Shown here one piece after another: positions 1 through 13,951 of a stretch of 64,000 nucleotides of DNA (positions are counted from its first letter, which is position 1; each line of letters opens with the position of its first letter). Under the pieces are notes generated by a model. That model worked only from the letters and a program-made list of their open reading frames with translations, was not told the origin of the DNA and made no database searches. The position numbers and the translations under genes are program-made. The stretch is from Saksenaea vasiformis B4078 (lineage: Eukaryota; Mucoromycota; Mucoromycetes; Mucorales; Saksenaeaceae): contig JNDT01001536.1 of assembly GCA_000697055.1 (NCBI GenBank), positions 111,262-175,261 on the forward strand, read 5' to 3'.

Positions 1-2486
1 ATATTACGGCATAAACTTCCACCACGTAACAACACTTGGAATTTCTAACTGTGACCCAACCCCCCTTTCAATTGTCGTTTACCATAACTACATATTGCGC
101 GCGTAAAAAAAAGAAAAAAAGAAAGAAGAAGAAGAGGAAGGAAAAAGGCGCAGTGCATCTCGTCTCCTAATTACTTAAGGCTTTATTTCCTCATATGAAG
201 TTCTTGTACATAAGGAATAAAATGAATGAACGTTAACTTTGAGAAAAGTTGGTTGTCTATTTACCATTTAGGTAAAAACGCGATCATTTCACATGTCAGT
301 TTTCGATGTTTCTCTCGGTTTCTTACAGATTTCTTTTGACACGCGCCTTTGTGTTACACAGTTTATGCTTTTTGATGATATGTCCGGTAAAAAAGAAAAA
401 AGGAAAAGAAAAGAGATGACATTTGATCACGTTTAAACTAAGTGAGGCATTACTCCTTTATTGGCGGTAGAAGATGAATTCTAATTAGCGTAAGAAAAGC
501 AGAACAGAAAAAAAGAGAATCTAACCAAGAAAGCTTCTTAGATTAAATGAGCCAATCCGATTGCTAGAATAAATTGGCTAATTTACGCATCTTGATTGTC
601 AGTGCCAAAGAAAGGAAAATGGCGGACTGTCACTTTTTTCTCAGAAGATAGGACCCTGAGTTTTTCTATAAGCTACTTGGCAATAAATGGTATAGTTTAC
701 ATTTACGATATAAATTTCCATAACATGATATATTTCTTGTTGTTAAATGTCGTATGAAAAAGGGAAAACAAAGGTTACAATTTATATACATGAGGATAAT
801 ATGGTTATTTTGAACCAGAAAAAAAAGAAGTAGAGAAAAAAAAAAGAAACGAAAAATTCTACAGATATTCTTTGTAAAACCTTTCGGAACATATAATAAA
901 GAATTCGAGTCCCCCCGAATTAGACTTTTTTTTTGTAACATAGTGACAATGTTAGGGAGAAAGGAAGGAGATGAAAAAGAAAAAAACATGATGAATGAAG
1001 TTCAATGAAAGGAGGAAAAAAAAAAAAGAAAAAAAGACCAGCTTGAAACAAAAAAGAAAGAAAAAACATGAGAAGGCATGAGAAGGGAATTTTTGTCGTA
1101 TAGAAAAAGAAGTCTTGGCCCCGCCTGGTTACCAAAAAAAAAAAAAAAAAAGAATTGTAACTTGGATACACGGATGATAACACCGGGAAATCTGCAAGTG
1201 ACGCGTGGTTGAAGTAATAATTGATTTGATTTATCCCAGCTGAAAGAAAGGAATGACTTGTTGTTGTTGTTGTTGTTTTTACTTGACATTATGCGTATAA
1301 TGGACAATCGGAGGAGACGTGTTTTGTTGAGCCACAAAAGTAACACAACTTGTTGGTCGCGACGTTTCGAACAACATTACAAGCTTTCGTGAACATAGTT
1401 TTCGTAGTAGTCATGCGAGGCATAATTGGTTCTTCGTTTCTTGTTCTTTTTTTTTATATGTTTTTTTTTTGTTTTGTTGATCTCGTTCTTGTAGCGTAGT
1501 ATATATAAAAAATATATATATAAAAGAAAAAAAAGAAGAGGAAGACAAAAAAAACTGTCTTGCGTAGAAAGTATAATTGGCAGTCAAGAAAAAAAAAAAG
1601 TTTACTTGCTGAGCAAAGAACAAAAGAGAAAAAAAAAATACGGTGAGTTGAATGGCAACTTATATATAGGGGCAAAAAAGATAACAAAATCCCCGAAGCG
1701 AAATGGAATCCTAAGTTGTGCCACCTACATGTTCGAGATCTACATCTGCAAAAAAAAGGCCTTTGACACACGTGGGTCATGTCAGTTTAGCTGGTGGGTT
1801 TTTAGTTACACACTGAATGAATGGATTCTTAAGTAAAACACCCTCTATCTAAAACCTATCCAGTTATCTCTCGCTATTTGAAACGAGGAGTTTACCATGA
1901 CAATTATGAGTGAATAATTTGTCTGGTCTGGCACGGGCCATAAACCCCAATTACCTTAACACTCTTGGTAAAAAAAAAAAAGTTTCTTTTTTTTTTTTTC
2001 GTTTGTTCCCCAATCGAGGGAACCAGTAAGTACCAGCGTCGGGGAAAGCAAAATAATAATAATAAAGAAAAAAAAAAAAAAAGCAAGACCAACGAATGGT
2101 TTACATGTATTCACCAATCGCAACAGATCCGACTATTTGGGCTGACATCGTATTTTTCCTTTTCTCTATTTTGCTGCTGCCCTTGCATCACAGTGCTTCT
2201 TTTCACTTTCCTCCATCTCGGTACAACTGCGGCACACTGTAAAACAGTTGAAATTCGAAACAAAAAAAGACTGGTGCGGTGTGTAACTATCCGAAAAAGG
2301 TGTCTTTACCTTTTGAAAGGACGCGCTTTTTTTATTTTTATTTTTTATATTTTCACTCTTAACATCCTATGTTGGCGCTGAATTCAAATGATCGTTTTTT
2401 TTTCTTTGTTTGGCAAATCTCCGGAATCAAAAAGAAGAACTTTTTCTTAATTCACCCTTGTTGTCTTCTTGAACTTATGTATACTC

Positions 2487-2506
2487 TATCTCTCTCTCTC
2501 TCTCTT
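2487..2506. repeat. TC dinucleotide microsatellite
   Basis: A run of CT/TC dinucleotides is read directly from the sequence in gene-free DNA. Confidence 0.8.
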
Positions 2507-5500
2507 TCTACTGGCAAAAATAGCTGAGATGCAAAACAGGCTTGCAGCTAAAAAAAGAAAGACGGAAATCTTACTTAGATCGAAAGAATGAACGCATTTG
2601 GGTTATGCATAGATTGTAACACCTCTCCACCTGAAAAAAAAAAAGGCTGGTTACTATCGATTCATGCTGTCATAGCATGCAATAGTGACTTGCTCTGATG
2701 AATCAGGGCCCTTTTTCGTGGTACCCTGAATCATCATTAAGCTACGAACAGATGTTTAAACAGATGACCTGATCTATCTTATCCATTTTGTACAAGCATA
2801 TGGTCAAACTTCCCATGTACCTTCTGATCTAATAAGGATTACTGCCTATTCTGTTAAAACAACGTAAAGGCAAACATGTGCAGAACAAATGTTGATTTTT
2901 CATGATAATGAAATGGTAATCCCTTGACTCCTCATTCCGCAACCACCCCCCACCCAAAGACCAAATCTTTGTTACCTGGCCCTTCCCCTTCTAATTGATA
3001 GGAGACTGATCGGCTCCCCCACAAGCAAAAACGGCTGAGCTCCATTTAAAAGGGGTTGAGGCTGAAAGGGATCTGACACGCGACAGGTGACAGAACTGGA
3101 TGTTGCGCAAACAACTAGCTCGATCTCGGGAAACAAAGAATATTTGATCTATATCAGCCCATAGTGTCCCCACCCTAGGATGACACATTTGCCCCAGATC
3201 AACACGTGCAACTTCAAAATCTTGGCCTTTACATTGGTAACCAGTTCCCTTTTTTAGATTCGACATGAAGTTGATCTCACAATCATCATAATAATAATCA
3301 TATCTTTTTGCCTGCAAGCGGGGCATAACGCAACCTGCCAAACGCCATACCTCCGAAATGGCACGCTGGCAAATCATTTTCGCGCTTAACGATTACCTCT
3401 ACCAGCGGAATTCTGATGTCTCTTTTTTGGGAAATTTGCTAAAGTGCGGATGAACTTTACTACCTACATACCTTTAGACATTGATTCCCATATTCATTCT
3501 ATTACTAATAGACTTTTTCATGCGCACCAGCCAAGTTAAGACCTGTCGATCTAACCATTTCTCGATCATCGTGAATCGCACAACCCTCTAAACGAGAAAC
3601 AAAGAAGATTCAATCCATACGCGCTAGCGCAGGACCAATAACTGCGCTTTGATTTGCATATTCCCGCTCCCTTAACGCGCGTTTTTCTTGAACTTAATTG
3701 AGTTAGGGAAACAAGGGGCTGATGCCATGAAATTTTCGTCAGTTAATCAATTTTGCAGAGCACAAATGTCGGCCATTAGATATCGCTGACAGAAAATAAA
3801 AAAAATAGAGAGTCCGCAAATATGAGCATAATCGTTTAGCAATACTTCTATGCAGATAGAAACAATAAAAAAAAACAATAAGCACATCATTTTTTTTTAA
3901 AAAAAAAACCAATATTTCTTCAATTCATTTATTGCTTGTAAAAAAAAATCATTGAAATTTACTGCACGAATTAACAAACAGAAAAATTTGTATTTAGCTT
4001 TGCACGCGCGGGGACATAGTGACTAAAATAAGCAAAATGGGAAATCGAGATCAGTCCTTCACCATTTGCATAACTTTTTTTTTCGGAGAACCTCGCCCGA
4101 ACTCGAGAGCGTTGTGTATTTTTTTTCTGACCCTTTTTTTTTTTTTTTTGCTTTTGCAACAAAGTTCATGTTTGTGCGTCAGCGCGCAGACCATATGTTT
4201 TCTCTTAATGCTATTGAACAATTCTCCACTTTGTCAACCTAATCGTCTTGAAGCCTGTCGCGTTACATTGGCCCCAGTAGCGCTATCTTTGACATCATTC
4301 CGCTTCAATGATATCAAAAAAAAAACTTGTTACGTCGTCATGTTTAAGAACCATGCTAATCACCGCTAATGAGCTTACAAAGCCTTTGTGACCCAACATC
4401 AAATGTGGATCTTTGATTTAACCAAAGAGCGCCTAATGTTACCCAAAGAGGCTTCCTTTAATGAAACTAGCAAACCCATATCCGTTTTATTCCTTAGACC
4501 GCTTCCCCTTACTCCTTTCCTATTACGTAGGACACACTAGGAAGTCTTCTTGTAAACATGTTCCACATGTTTACTGTACTGAAATATAGACATAGTATGA
4601 CTATCTACGGTAAAAAAAAGATTGGTCAGGTGAAACTTGCGATGTACTCCGAAATCTGATTTGCGTCTTTCAGAAGCCAAGTCATCATTTTCTTAGCCCG
4701 CAACCTTCTAAGACACACCGTTGGACACTTGACCCTTTTGGACAAAATGCTCTATTATTCTTTCTAGTAATAGAGCCAGCTATTTCTGAAGAAAAAGGGC
4801 AAAAAGGAAATAAAACAATGGGTAGTTCACTATTAGCTCCCAAAGAGGAGGAGAAGTTTGTCTTTTTTACGTAAAATAGTAAATCATGTTTGCTTGTGAA
4901 AAAGGTCTATCCGTATGAGACGCGTAATAAAGTGAGTAGAGGTTGCATTCAACAGAAACGTAGAAGGGCGGTAGGCACGACCATTGACCTCTTTGTTTGG
5001 CTTCTTCTTCTTCTTCTACACCGACGCTCGGTACTACACCCTGATATCTGGGAGAAGTTTTCCATAAAGACTTTTTCGTTTTATTAGAACTAAAAGATGA
5101 TTCCTAGTGGCTGTTTTATCATTTCTTTTGGACGAAAGAATACGTTCAGCAGAGGTGTAGAAAGAGGAGGGACGCACAGTATGTCGGTTAGTCCATGCTG
5201 CGCCCAGTTTCTATAATCAAACAACGAAGATAGAGCTCTCCACATGACGCCGCGAAATGACCGCCGCCCTCTCTTTTTCTTTTCCCAAACTATCCCAAAA
5301 CCAATAGTATAAACCTAGTCTGACGCGGTCTCCTTTTTGCTAGCGAGAATTACTACTACGTTTTTTGTTTGAGTACAACGATGCAGGTAACTTTCCTTTT
5401 TTTTTCTGGAAAACTATCCGTTGTTTTGTGGCGAAGAATCACGTTGTATCATTCGACTCGCATACCTAGAACATAAAGCTAACCCCCTGGAACGTTCGCT

Positions 5501-8069
5501 CAAGATACTACTGAGGAAATCACACCCCTTGTTAACAGGGCAAATAAGCTTCATTAGAGATATAGAACCAGCAGTATGTGGACGACGCTAAGCAGAGAGT
5601 TACAAGTGTTGTCATTGCTACCGATTCAAGAGGAAGCACTGAAAAGGAAAAGGCTCGCTTTGGCAAAAAGCAATACAGTTGGCCAACTGCACCGAGCTCG
5701 TATGCACACATGCCTGTGTCTCCCGAGATTGGCACAAGCAACGAAACAAACAGGAAGCCAATGAAATCAACGTACCAGTGTAAGTTCTGACGAGCCTCAC
5801 GGTCTATCATATGATGCCTTCTAAGTATTCTGCCAGTTACTAGAATGGATAGAAAGTTTATAATGAAAACTGTTTCAAAAAGACAAAAGGTAGTCTTTCC
5901 ATGCTGTTGAATTTTTTTTCTTTTTTTTCTGAAGACGGGTTTGGGCTTCGCCTCAACGTCGTTCCGGCGATGCGAATTGTAACTGGCTTCCTACGAAATC
6001 ATTTGTACTGCCCTATATTTAGATCACCGGCATAGTGTTGGTGCTGTCCAAGCACACAACCTATTCGTAACGAAGCAGTTCATGAACTTTGACTAGGCGC
6101 TATACCGGAAACTATGATCAAAAAATCAATGGGTTCTGTGTTTTGGTCGCTGTGCCAAATTTTCGTGTCACCCAATTTTCGTAAGACTCTCTGTAAATGC
6201 AATTGGCATGTTAGTAAAGATAGTATCGGCAACGCTTTCGAGAATATCGCCTTCAGTTTAGGTAAGGGCGTCACAAGGTTCTAGTAGTAGTAGAGGAGGA
6301 GATGAAGCCACCTTAGGGGTCGTTTTACAGATTAGGAACGCTGCTACAAAAACAAAAAAAAATAAGAAGCAAAAAGAGCGGACGGCAGTAGATGTCCTTT
6401 TACAGTGGGAAAAACGGTCTTTCAATGGGTTAAACTGTTTTAGTCGCGCGAGGGTCCCCGTAAGTCTGTATACGTTTCCTTCCTTATGAAAACATACCGT
6501 TTTTTCACCTTTCTTTGAACTTTCTCAACCTATATTCTAACGAGCAGACGATCAAGCGTGGACTACAGGAAAGCACGCGTTGTTGTTGTTATTACCTACA
6601 TACGGTTACCCCTCGTTCACTTCTTTAGGCCTCCAAGACAGAGAGTTAGACGCTGTTGTATTCTTGCGTAAAGATAGCGGGAACAGCTCTAGACCCTTCA
6701 GCAACCTAGTACACTGCGACCAAAAGAGAATTTCGTTAGTAAACACAGCGTCCTTTTTCTCCAGAGAACTTTACACCAAGAAGGCTAGTGATATCTTTCC
6801 CTGCGGCGACACCAGTTTTTTTTCTCAACGTTGATGAACGTCAGTAATAGGGCGCTGTTTACCAATAACCGAATTTGTAAAGCATAGACATTTGAAGGCC
6901 TCTAGATTTACCTATCGACCTTCAATCGTTAGTGGCGACGTCTATTTCCGCGCAGGTTGCGTACATCTCTCCGAACACAACACCGCCTCTTATGATCGAC
7001 CGTTGCTTCTATCAAAGAATGAAGTGGTTGTAGTAGCTGAGGTACCTATCTGCATTCAGTTATGGGCCAAGAAAACTGATCCAGCTATCAGACCGTGTTC
7101 CATAATATCGATACTAGGGTGATATTGCGTCCAATTTACTTTGTGTAACCCCTCCCACTTGGTCAGAATCACTGTTTGATGACCCCATTTGCCATCCAGA
7201 AAATAACTGAAAGCAATTAGTTTTTACATGACTTTGTCTTTCCGCCCATAAGGAGATCTTTTGTGATCAAAAATTAAAAATGAATACGCTGTGTGATCGC
7301 TGCCCCGAACCAGAAGTCACTCATAAAATATCTTTCAATTCGCGCGAAGAAGTACCGTAGCAAACTGTCGAGAACATTCTCTGCAAGCTCCTTAAGCGTA
7401 TTTGCACAACATAGCGCAATATATATGCCACCTGCAATAGAGTAGTAAATTTTTTATATGGACTGCCGTGCTGTCAGCTTGGCATGGCTACTGCACCCAT
7501 TTGTTGCCTCTCTTGTGAAGAGATGAGTGATCGAAGAAGGCTATATGTGAACAGCACTAATAAAAGCGATGCCATCGACTCACTCTGCAAAAAGAAAGAA
7601 AAAACTGAGCTTGACAGCCAGTCAAAGGCATGGTCGTCCTCTCCAGCGTCCTCGGAATTAGATGCGAGATGAGACATGGCGATTTTGGATTTTACCCGAT
7701 CGGCTCGATCATTGGCCCTCGCTATCTTGCATCATCACAGCTGTTTTGACGCGTATCGTAGCTTATCTATGGATTGATATCTTGGGTTCAAGATCATCTT
7801 TACATCCTACTGATAGGGTTTTACAGACGTTATCCTGATGGCAGCGCGGGATACAGGAAGTGCGGAGGGTCTACACGTTTTGTCCTACCGCTGTACTCCT
7901 ATGCTTTTCCAGTAACTCGGGATTAAAAAAAATAGCATTTTATCCAGCAAATTCCATAACGTTCCACGAATCAAATAGCATGAGTGTCTGATTCCGTAAA
8001 GGCGGGTCATTTAGAAGTGGCGTGTATTGCCTGAAAAACGTGTTCGTTGTCAAAGCCTGTTGCCATTTA

Positions 8070-8102
8070 CTTTTTCTTTTTTTTTTTTTTTTTTTTTTTT
8101 TT
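8070..8102. repeat. Long T tract
   Basis: About 30 T with a single interrupting C, the longest homopolymer seen in the window. It inflates a spurious poly-Phe ORF on the plus strand. Confidence 0.85.
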
Positions 8103-9720
8103 ACTTAGTCTTCAGCATAAGATGGGCAAAAGAAAAGGGTCCCTTTTTTTCTTTCTTACTCCATTACTTTTAACCGATCATGCTTCCTATCTGCTGTTTC
8201 AGAGAGCACGAACAGCGTATGTTCATTTTTCATGGCCCTGATCGAAATTGTCCGTCCCAACGCCGTGCGGACGCCGTGCTCTATTTGAAAAAAGTCCGAT
8301 CATGTTACACCTAAAATGATGGTGATCATTCCAAAAAATAAAGAACGCAAGAGGCAAGAACAATGGAACGCGTCTTGATGGTTCCTTCCCAGTATGGCTA
8401 TCGGATCATTTCTCGAACCGATGCATGGATTTAGAGTTTTGGTTTGTCGCAAGATGATTCGTTACCGAAAGAGATGGAGGAAAAGCAAGTTGACATTCGT
8501 AGACTCCGCCTGAGACCTGAAGCATGGGTCGAAAATCGCATTTACCCAATTTAGCTTGGGCGGATAACAGTGGAACATGGGACCCATTTCTTTTTCCCTT
8601 TCTTTTTTTTTTTGGTGACGATCGGTCAACAATAACAGTAAGTGTCTCTCTATTTTCAATCTCAATAAATTTCGGCGCGATATTGTTTGATACAAATGCC
8701 TTTAGGTAGTGGTCCCTTTTTTGTTTCCGAAACGGTTGTGTCCTGTCAATGTAGACTTTCGGACTCAGACCGAGGAAATGCGCTGTTCTGGTCATTCATC
8801 CATCCTCGAAATCGGCAACGTGACTCCAGATCGTACGTACAACGTGGCAGTGCAGCGTGAAGACATTTTACTAACCTCAAAAATATATGATTATCGCACC
8901 GCCTGTACTAGAAATTTTTCCCGGTCGCGTGTCTGGTGAAACTCAACAGCCACGCGGAACTTCCCGTGGTTTGCTCTGGAAGTTCAATCGCTGGGTCCTC
9001 CTCCTGATCTCGTCACCGTTGCTAAGAAAGTTAGCCCCGACGAGCTTAAGAAGGTGGCCTCTGTGACGAATTGATAGATTATAAAGGCAAACGTTTTGCA
9101 TGTACTTCAGCAAGCAAATGAATTAAAAACTGTGAATGTTTCGGTACTAAATAAGTAGTGGTGTTGTTTGACTGAATTGATAGTGTGTGGTGTTCTAGAA
9201 TTAGATCATGCAGGTTACGCTCTACCCACCCAGCCAGTAGAAGCATTACTTAGAAAACGAAAAATGAAAGCTTGGTTATTGATAGGTCAGTCTATCTAGG
9301 TGTTTTTACGACGGTGCTATGACTCATCTACGGTGCTTTGTATCTGAAAACGCACGTAGAAACCGATCTTTTTGAGCGAGTCAAACAGTCCAACGCTATC
9401 TCGCATCTGTCAGAATCAATACAGGTCGAGGATCCAATCGTGGCGGGGGCTGTGTCCGCGCTAGCTACAAACTGACAGGAACAGGGATGAGGTTGCGCAG
9501 CTGATGATGCCCCTATATGAAATATGGAGAAGCGTTACAACGCCATCTCTGACCAGGCAGTGGCCATGCATGCCTGTCACTCTGTACATGGGTACATGCA
9601 GCACATTGCAGCTACAGACCTGTTTAGCCCTAATCCTTAATGAATTCTATACGTGGCTGCCAAATGGAACAAGGATGCACCTGGCCATGAAGTTTTGTGC
9701 ACGGAACGGCATCATGCACC

Positions 9721-9765
9721 TTCCCTAACTTGTTTAGTTTCCCTGACTTGTTTAGTTTCCCTGAA
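9721..9765. repeat. Short tandem duplication (18-bp unit)
   Basis: The unit CTTGTTTAGTTTCCCTGA occurs in two adjacent near-identical copies, with partial flanking matches (TTCCCTAACTTGTTTAG before them). It lies in non-coding DNA. Confidence 0.7.
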
Positions 9766-12298
9766 CGTATCGATGACGACTAAAGCTGACGTAATGACAA
9801 CGTGTGTGGTGATGTCTAGAGACGATTGCTGTGGTCGATAAGTCAGTATCACTAGGTTCTATGGACAGCTCCTGTTATAAAGAAGTAAATGTCCTATACT
9901 GGTAGTCAATTAACATAGACATCTTTGCAGCACAGGTGCAATTACCATCGTATCATGAAATCGTTTCTTTCGCTACTGTCTACACGACGGTTAGGAATGC
10001 TGAAGTAATTTGATACCTCTATAGTTATAACTGATATTAGAGGGTCCTGAAGCTCATTCAGCGTTCTATTGTACTCCTATCATGCGAGACTACTATACAA
10101 AATAACCAGCAATACCTTCCTGTTTTTTAACAGTCGCGAATTCAGCCGTAATGTTTGTGCCAGCCAAGGTTAGCTCAAAGTTTTTGTAGAACTCAATTGC
10201 ACCGTTGTTCAAATGACACGTAGCAATTGACAATGACAAATCCGCAGCGTCAACGGCAAGCCACGACATCGGGACCTGTTGATTTTGTCACTAAGCCAGT
10301 AAGCGCATTATCAGTCTCTCGGCGACAGAGAGCCCTCGTGCACCAGGCTTTTTTGTGATACTCGCGTGCGAATGACGATTTGCAAACGTAGACTAACCAG
10401 AAAATATTTACCATTAAGTCCCCATTTAGACATTTTATTGTGTTTTATTTGTATTACTCTGTACCGTTTGATTCACGCTCCTAAGCCATAGATTATGAAG
10501 CTAACTTTTACTTTTTCCCCGACCCATTTACGATCAATCTTTTCAACTGCTACTGCTATCACAGCTGTACATTCATGTTTAGCAAAACATAAAGCTCAAA
10601 AAATTCATTAACCGTTAGCCATTCATCGAATACGCCGCGTTATTCTAAGCTGCAGATATATAATTTTTTTTATCCTAAAACTTGTTCTCGTTGCCAAGCC
10701 TTCAATAAAGACGTCTTGGAATATTGATCGAAAACTTCCATTTTACTACGATAACGATAGTAACTTGCGCTTGTACCACAGTCCCGCTGCCAGTTGATTC
10801 TGTCAATTTAATGAACACAAATAAATGAGAAATCAACCTAAACATCGTAAGACAAAGGGCTGCAAAATTTTTTTAATTCTTTGCACCACGGATGCAGCAC
10901 GCGAGCCGAGGATCGCCTCAAATCAAATGGGAAACGGTAAAATGTATTCCGGATGTCTCCGAACACGGTCTTCCAAAAGAAAAAAAAAATTTTTTTTCCC
11001 CTTTTTCTTTGGTACCAATAGAGACACTCCAATTGTCTGTGCTTCTTATTTTTTTTCCCTAGAAAAGATAGACCCGAAGACAACGCGTAGCACGTCGTGT
11101 GGCAATTCCTATATATGGAAGAAAGCCTAATAGGCTTTTTTTTCATTTTCCACTCGCTTGAGACGCCCAGCCCCCCATCAACACAGCCTTTTCGAACTGC
11201 ACTGTCATTAATTATAACGGAATCTGAAAATGATCGTCAGTCAAGGTTCGTGTTACTTGCCTGACAGCAGTTCCGAATCAGTCGCAATAAAGGCTCACAA
11301 GGCGTAACCATGTACCTTTTTTTTTGCCGCCCTATACCCGTAGGTTGTTCTACATAAAGGACTCGAACCGATCAGTCCGCTGCACGTCTGCAAGCAATCG
11401 ATGCACAGCATATATCTATGCGTTTATCCGTTTGAATCACTTCCTCAGCTGAGTAAACACGTATACATCGATGGTAACAACATGTGAATAAAAATAATTC
11501 TTTTTATGAAAGAAGAAGAAGAAGCGTACGTCTTTGAATATTTATGGTTAGTAATGTATTTCATTAACATTAAAGGAAAATACGGTGGAAGATAGTCAAT
11601 TATCCTCACTGTATTGATTATCTGTTCCCTTCCGTTTCATGAACTTTTTTTTAGGAGTCGCCCTTTCTTCCCCAGTGAATGGGAAGAAGTAATCTGATAA
11701 TAATAATAATCACAGCCTAGACTTGCCTACTGAATGTTACACCTATGCTGGAACGATACCGCTCACGTTGCGATGAGATAGGGTTAGACAGTTCGTGTGG
11801 AATGAAACGGACTTAGTCTAACTGATCATTCCATTTATTTCTTTGTTTCTTGCTAATAATCACATCGATAGCCAGTTCAGATGCCGCGAAAAGAGCGGTA
11901 AACATTGAGATCGAGCTTTTCTTTCTTTTTTTGCTCAGATGTTGCACGAACAACCACTGGCGGACAAAAGAAAAAAAAAAAGGGTTCGGCGTTGTTGAGA
12001 AAGAATTTGACGACGGGGACCATAATCTTTTTTCTATGATGAGTAGGAAGCTTTTAAGGTGAATCTCCAACGAATTCACATTTACATGCTATCGTGCATG
12101 GAGATTGACGCGTCCTTTTTTTTTCTAAAAATGACGTGACAAAAAGGGAAGAAGGATGGTTTGTAGGCATCATTTTGCACCGATCGACCGCGTCCTAGTG
12201 ATTGTGGACGATCTTTTGTCCAAAAGCGGTAACCGCGTTACACTCTACTACTGCTTCCCACCAAAAAGGAACTCGCCAAAAATTCGAGGCTACGTACT

Positions 12299-13951
12299 AT
12301 GGATCTTGTCAACCTGAAGCGAAATCACCCTGACCACCGGTACCAGCAAAAAATAATCAAAACAGGTCTTGTTCATCAAACCATTCAGGCTATACAACAA
12401 CTGGTCGCGACTTACCCTCATGAATTCGACCTCCATTTCCTCGCCGCACAGACATCGCCCATTCCGTTGGCGGATGCAATAGCCAAACTCTACGAAGATA
12501 CAAGGACATTGTACCAGTCTAATAACATTCACTTTGATGATCATTGGGTAGAGAGCCGAATTGTTATTATTTTTCTTTTTTGTCTAATCCTCTGTAGCAT
12601 TGGAACATCGCGTGGCGTCAGGCACTGTCGTATGAAGATCTCCTTGAATTAGCCGACAACGACGCGGCTGCTATTGTTCGGTCCTCCCATACAAGAAGTC
12701 ATAATGCAATTACAATGATTTATGAACACGGGTTAGGGCGTTACATGCGCTGGTATCCATGGCGATGGTTTTCCGACCTCGTATTTGTGGGTGCAGGTGG
12801 ATTTTCCGCGGTTTATGCAGCGACAGCGAGATTGCCCTATGATGTCCCTGAAGAAGAAGACCAATCCTTCGGATCTCGTGTGCAACCAGTAGCTCTCAAA
12901 ATCGTAGATGAAAAAATCTTGAATGAGGTAAGACAGGGAAAGCAAGACTTATATGTGTCGTGCTTATATTTTATATACAAGATTGCAGTTCAGTCAAGGG
13001 CATTTCTGGCTTTACTGTTTCATGGTCTAACCGTTTGTGAAGCCACGGGCGATCTTATCATGATTGCCACACTGTCTGAAGAGGGCAACCTCGAGATGAA
13101 GATCGAGAGACCCTTCAACAGCACTGACAACTTCACCGCTGTAATGGATATCGCAACACGTTTAGCATTCAACCTTGCTGGCTTGCATGATGAAATCGGC
13201 ATGTGTCATCGTAATATCCATCCACGTAATATTCTTTGTGCCGACGACGAGGATCTACTAGTAGACTATCGATTTTCCACTGCCTCAAACGAAGCAACGG
13301 AAGTGACTTGCTCATCCCAGGTACACTATGGTAAGAAGAAAAGGAAAAGATTCGATAGATCATACTGAAACTACCTCTCTTTCTTTTGAAAAAGGACGTG
13401 TACCCTACATTGCTCCTGAGGTTGCCCTGGGCCGCTATACAGAAAAATCGGATGTCTTCAGTCTTGGAGTGGTTCTATGGCAATTGGTTTCTGGTGTTTC
13501 TTTTCCCTCTGTAGAAGTCATGCTCGATGATCCCAAAGTATACGTAATCGAATGGATTCCTGGTGTGCCCCGGTGGTACCAGGAGCTCGTGATGGCTTGT
13601 CTTGAGCCACGAGCGGAGAATCGTCCAGATGCAGAAGAAGTTGGCCTCATTATTCGCAAAATACGCGCGTCTCCTGATCAGCCACAACTGGATCAAAGTT
13701 GGATAGATTATGTACGTCGGCGGAGGGAGTCGTACGGGCTCCATTGGCAACGGTGGACGGCAGCCGCCACTAAACTCCCTCAAAAGGTTCCAGATAGTCG
13801 GCCAGATATCCCTGAGAAAGATCAGCTCGTAACAAGCGCTTCCCGCGTCTATCCACTTGACAAGCTTCCAGCCATGAAGCTATTTGTAAATTTACCATTT
13901 CATGATCGTCCATTTGACGCTGGCAATGTTTTGTGTTATAGCAATGAATGA
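12299..13951 (+). CDS. Protein kinase-like protein, predicted pseudokinase
   Basis: Four exons give 490 residues: 12299-12547, 12598-12927, 12994-13330 and 13395-13951. An N-terminal part of about 140 residues with no recognised domain precedes a kinase fold. It has a glycine loop (VGAGGFSAVYAA, about 147-158), a VALK lysine (K184) and an APE-like IAPEV after the last intron. Two catalytic motifs are altered: the HRD loop reads HRNIHPRN (about 265-272), so the catalytic Asp is Asn, and the DFG motif reads DYR (about 284-286). I infer a pseudokinase or a very weak kinase acting as a scaffold. The second intron is a multiple of three, so retention would insert 22 residues. The substrate and pathway are unknown. 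The fungal kinase-like assignment is firm; the subfamily is not. Confidence 0.8.

Larger units (their letters stand above)
1..12298. other. Gene-poor AT-rich region with homopolymer runs
   Basis: I see no supportable gene here. Open frames longer than 100 codons exist (for example around 2991-3377 and 8406-8795 on the minus strand). They lack recognisable motifs, are not extended by plausible splicing, and many are made of Phe/Lys codons from T or A runs. The segment holds many A or T tracts of 10-30 bases, a TTG/TGT microsatellite near 1260, a TC microsatellite near 2488 and a short tandem duplication near 9720. It could be a degenerated transposon area or a subtelomere-like flank, but no element ends were recognised. 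Confidence 0.55.

Noticed and set aside
666..1346. Several Phe/Ser-rich minus-strand ORFs
   Set aside because: They are translations of A/T homopolymers, not proteins.
2991..3377. 128-codon minus-strand ORF in the left flank
   Set aside because: No recognisable motif, no plausible splice extension and no coding-like neighbours; likely chance.
8406..8795. 129-codon minus-strand ORF
   Set aside because: Contains a T-run-derived Lys stretch and overlaps other equally long frames; no domain seen.
11350..11400. GGTTCGAGTCC-like tRNA T-loop on the minus strand
   Set aside because: No matching acceptor stem, D arm or anticodon arm at the right distance.
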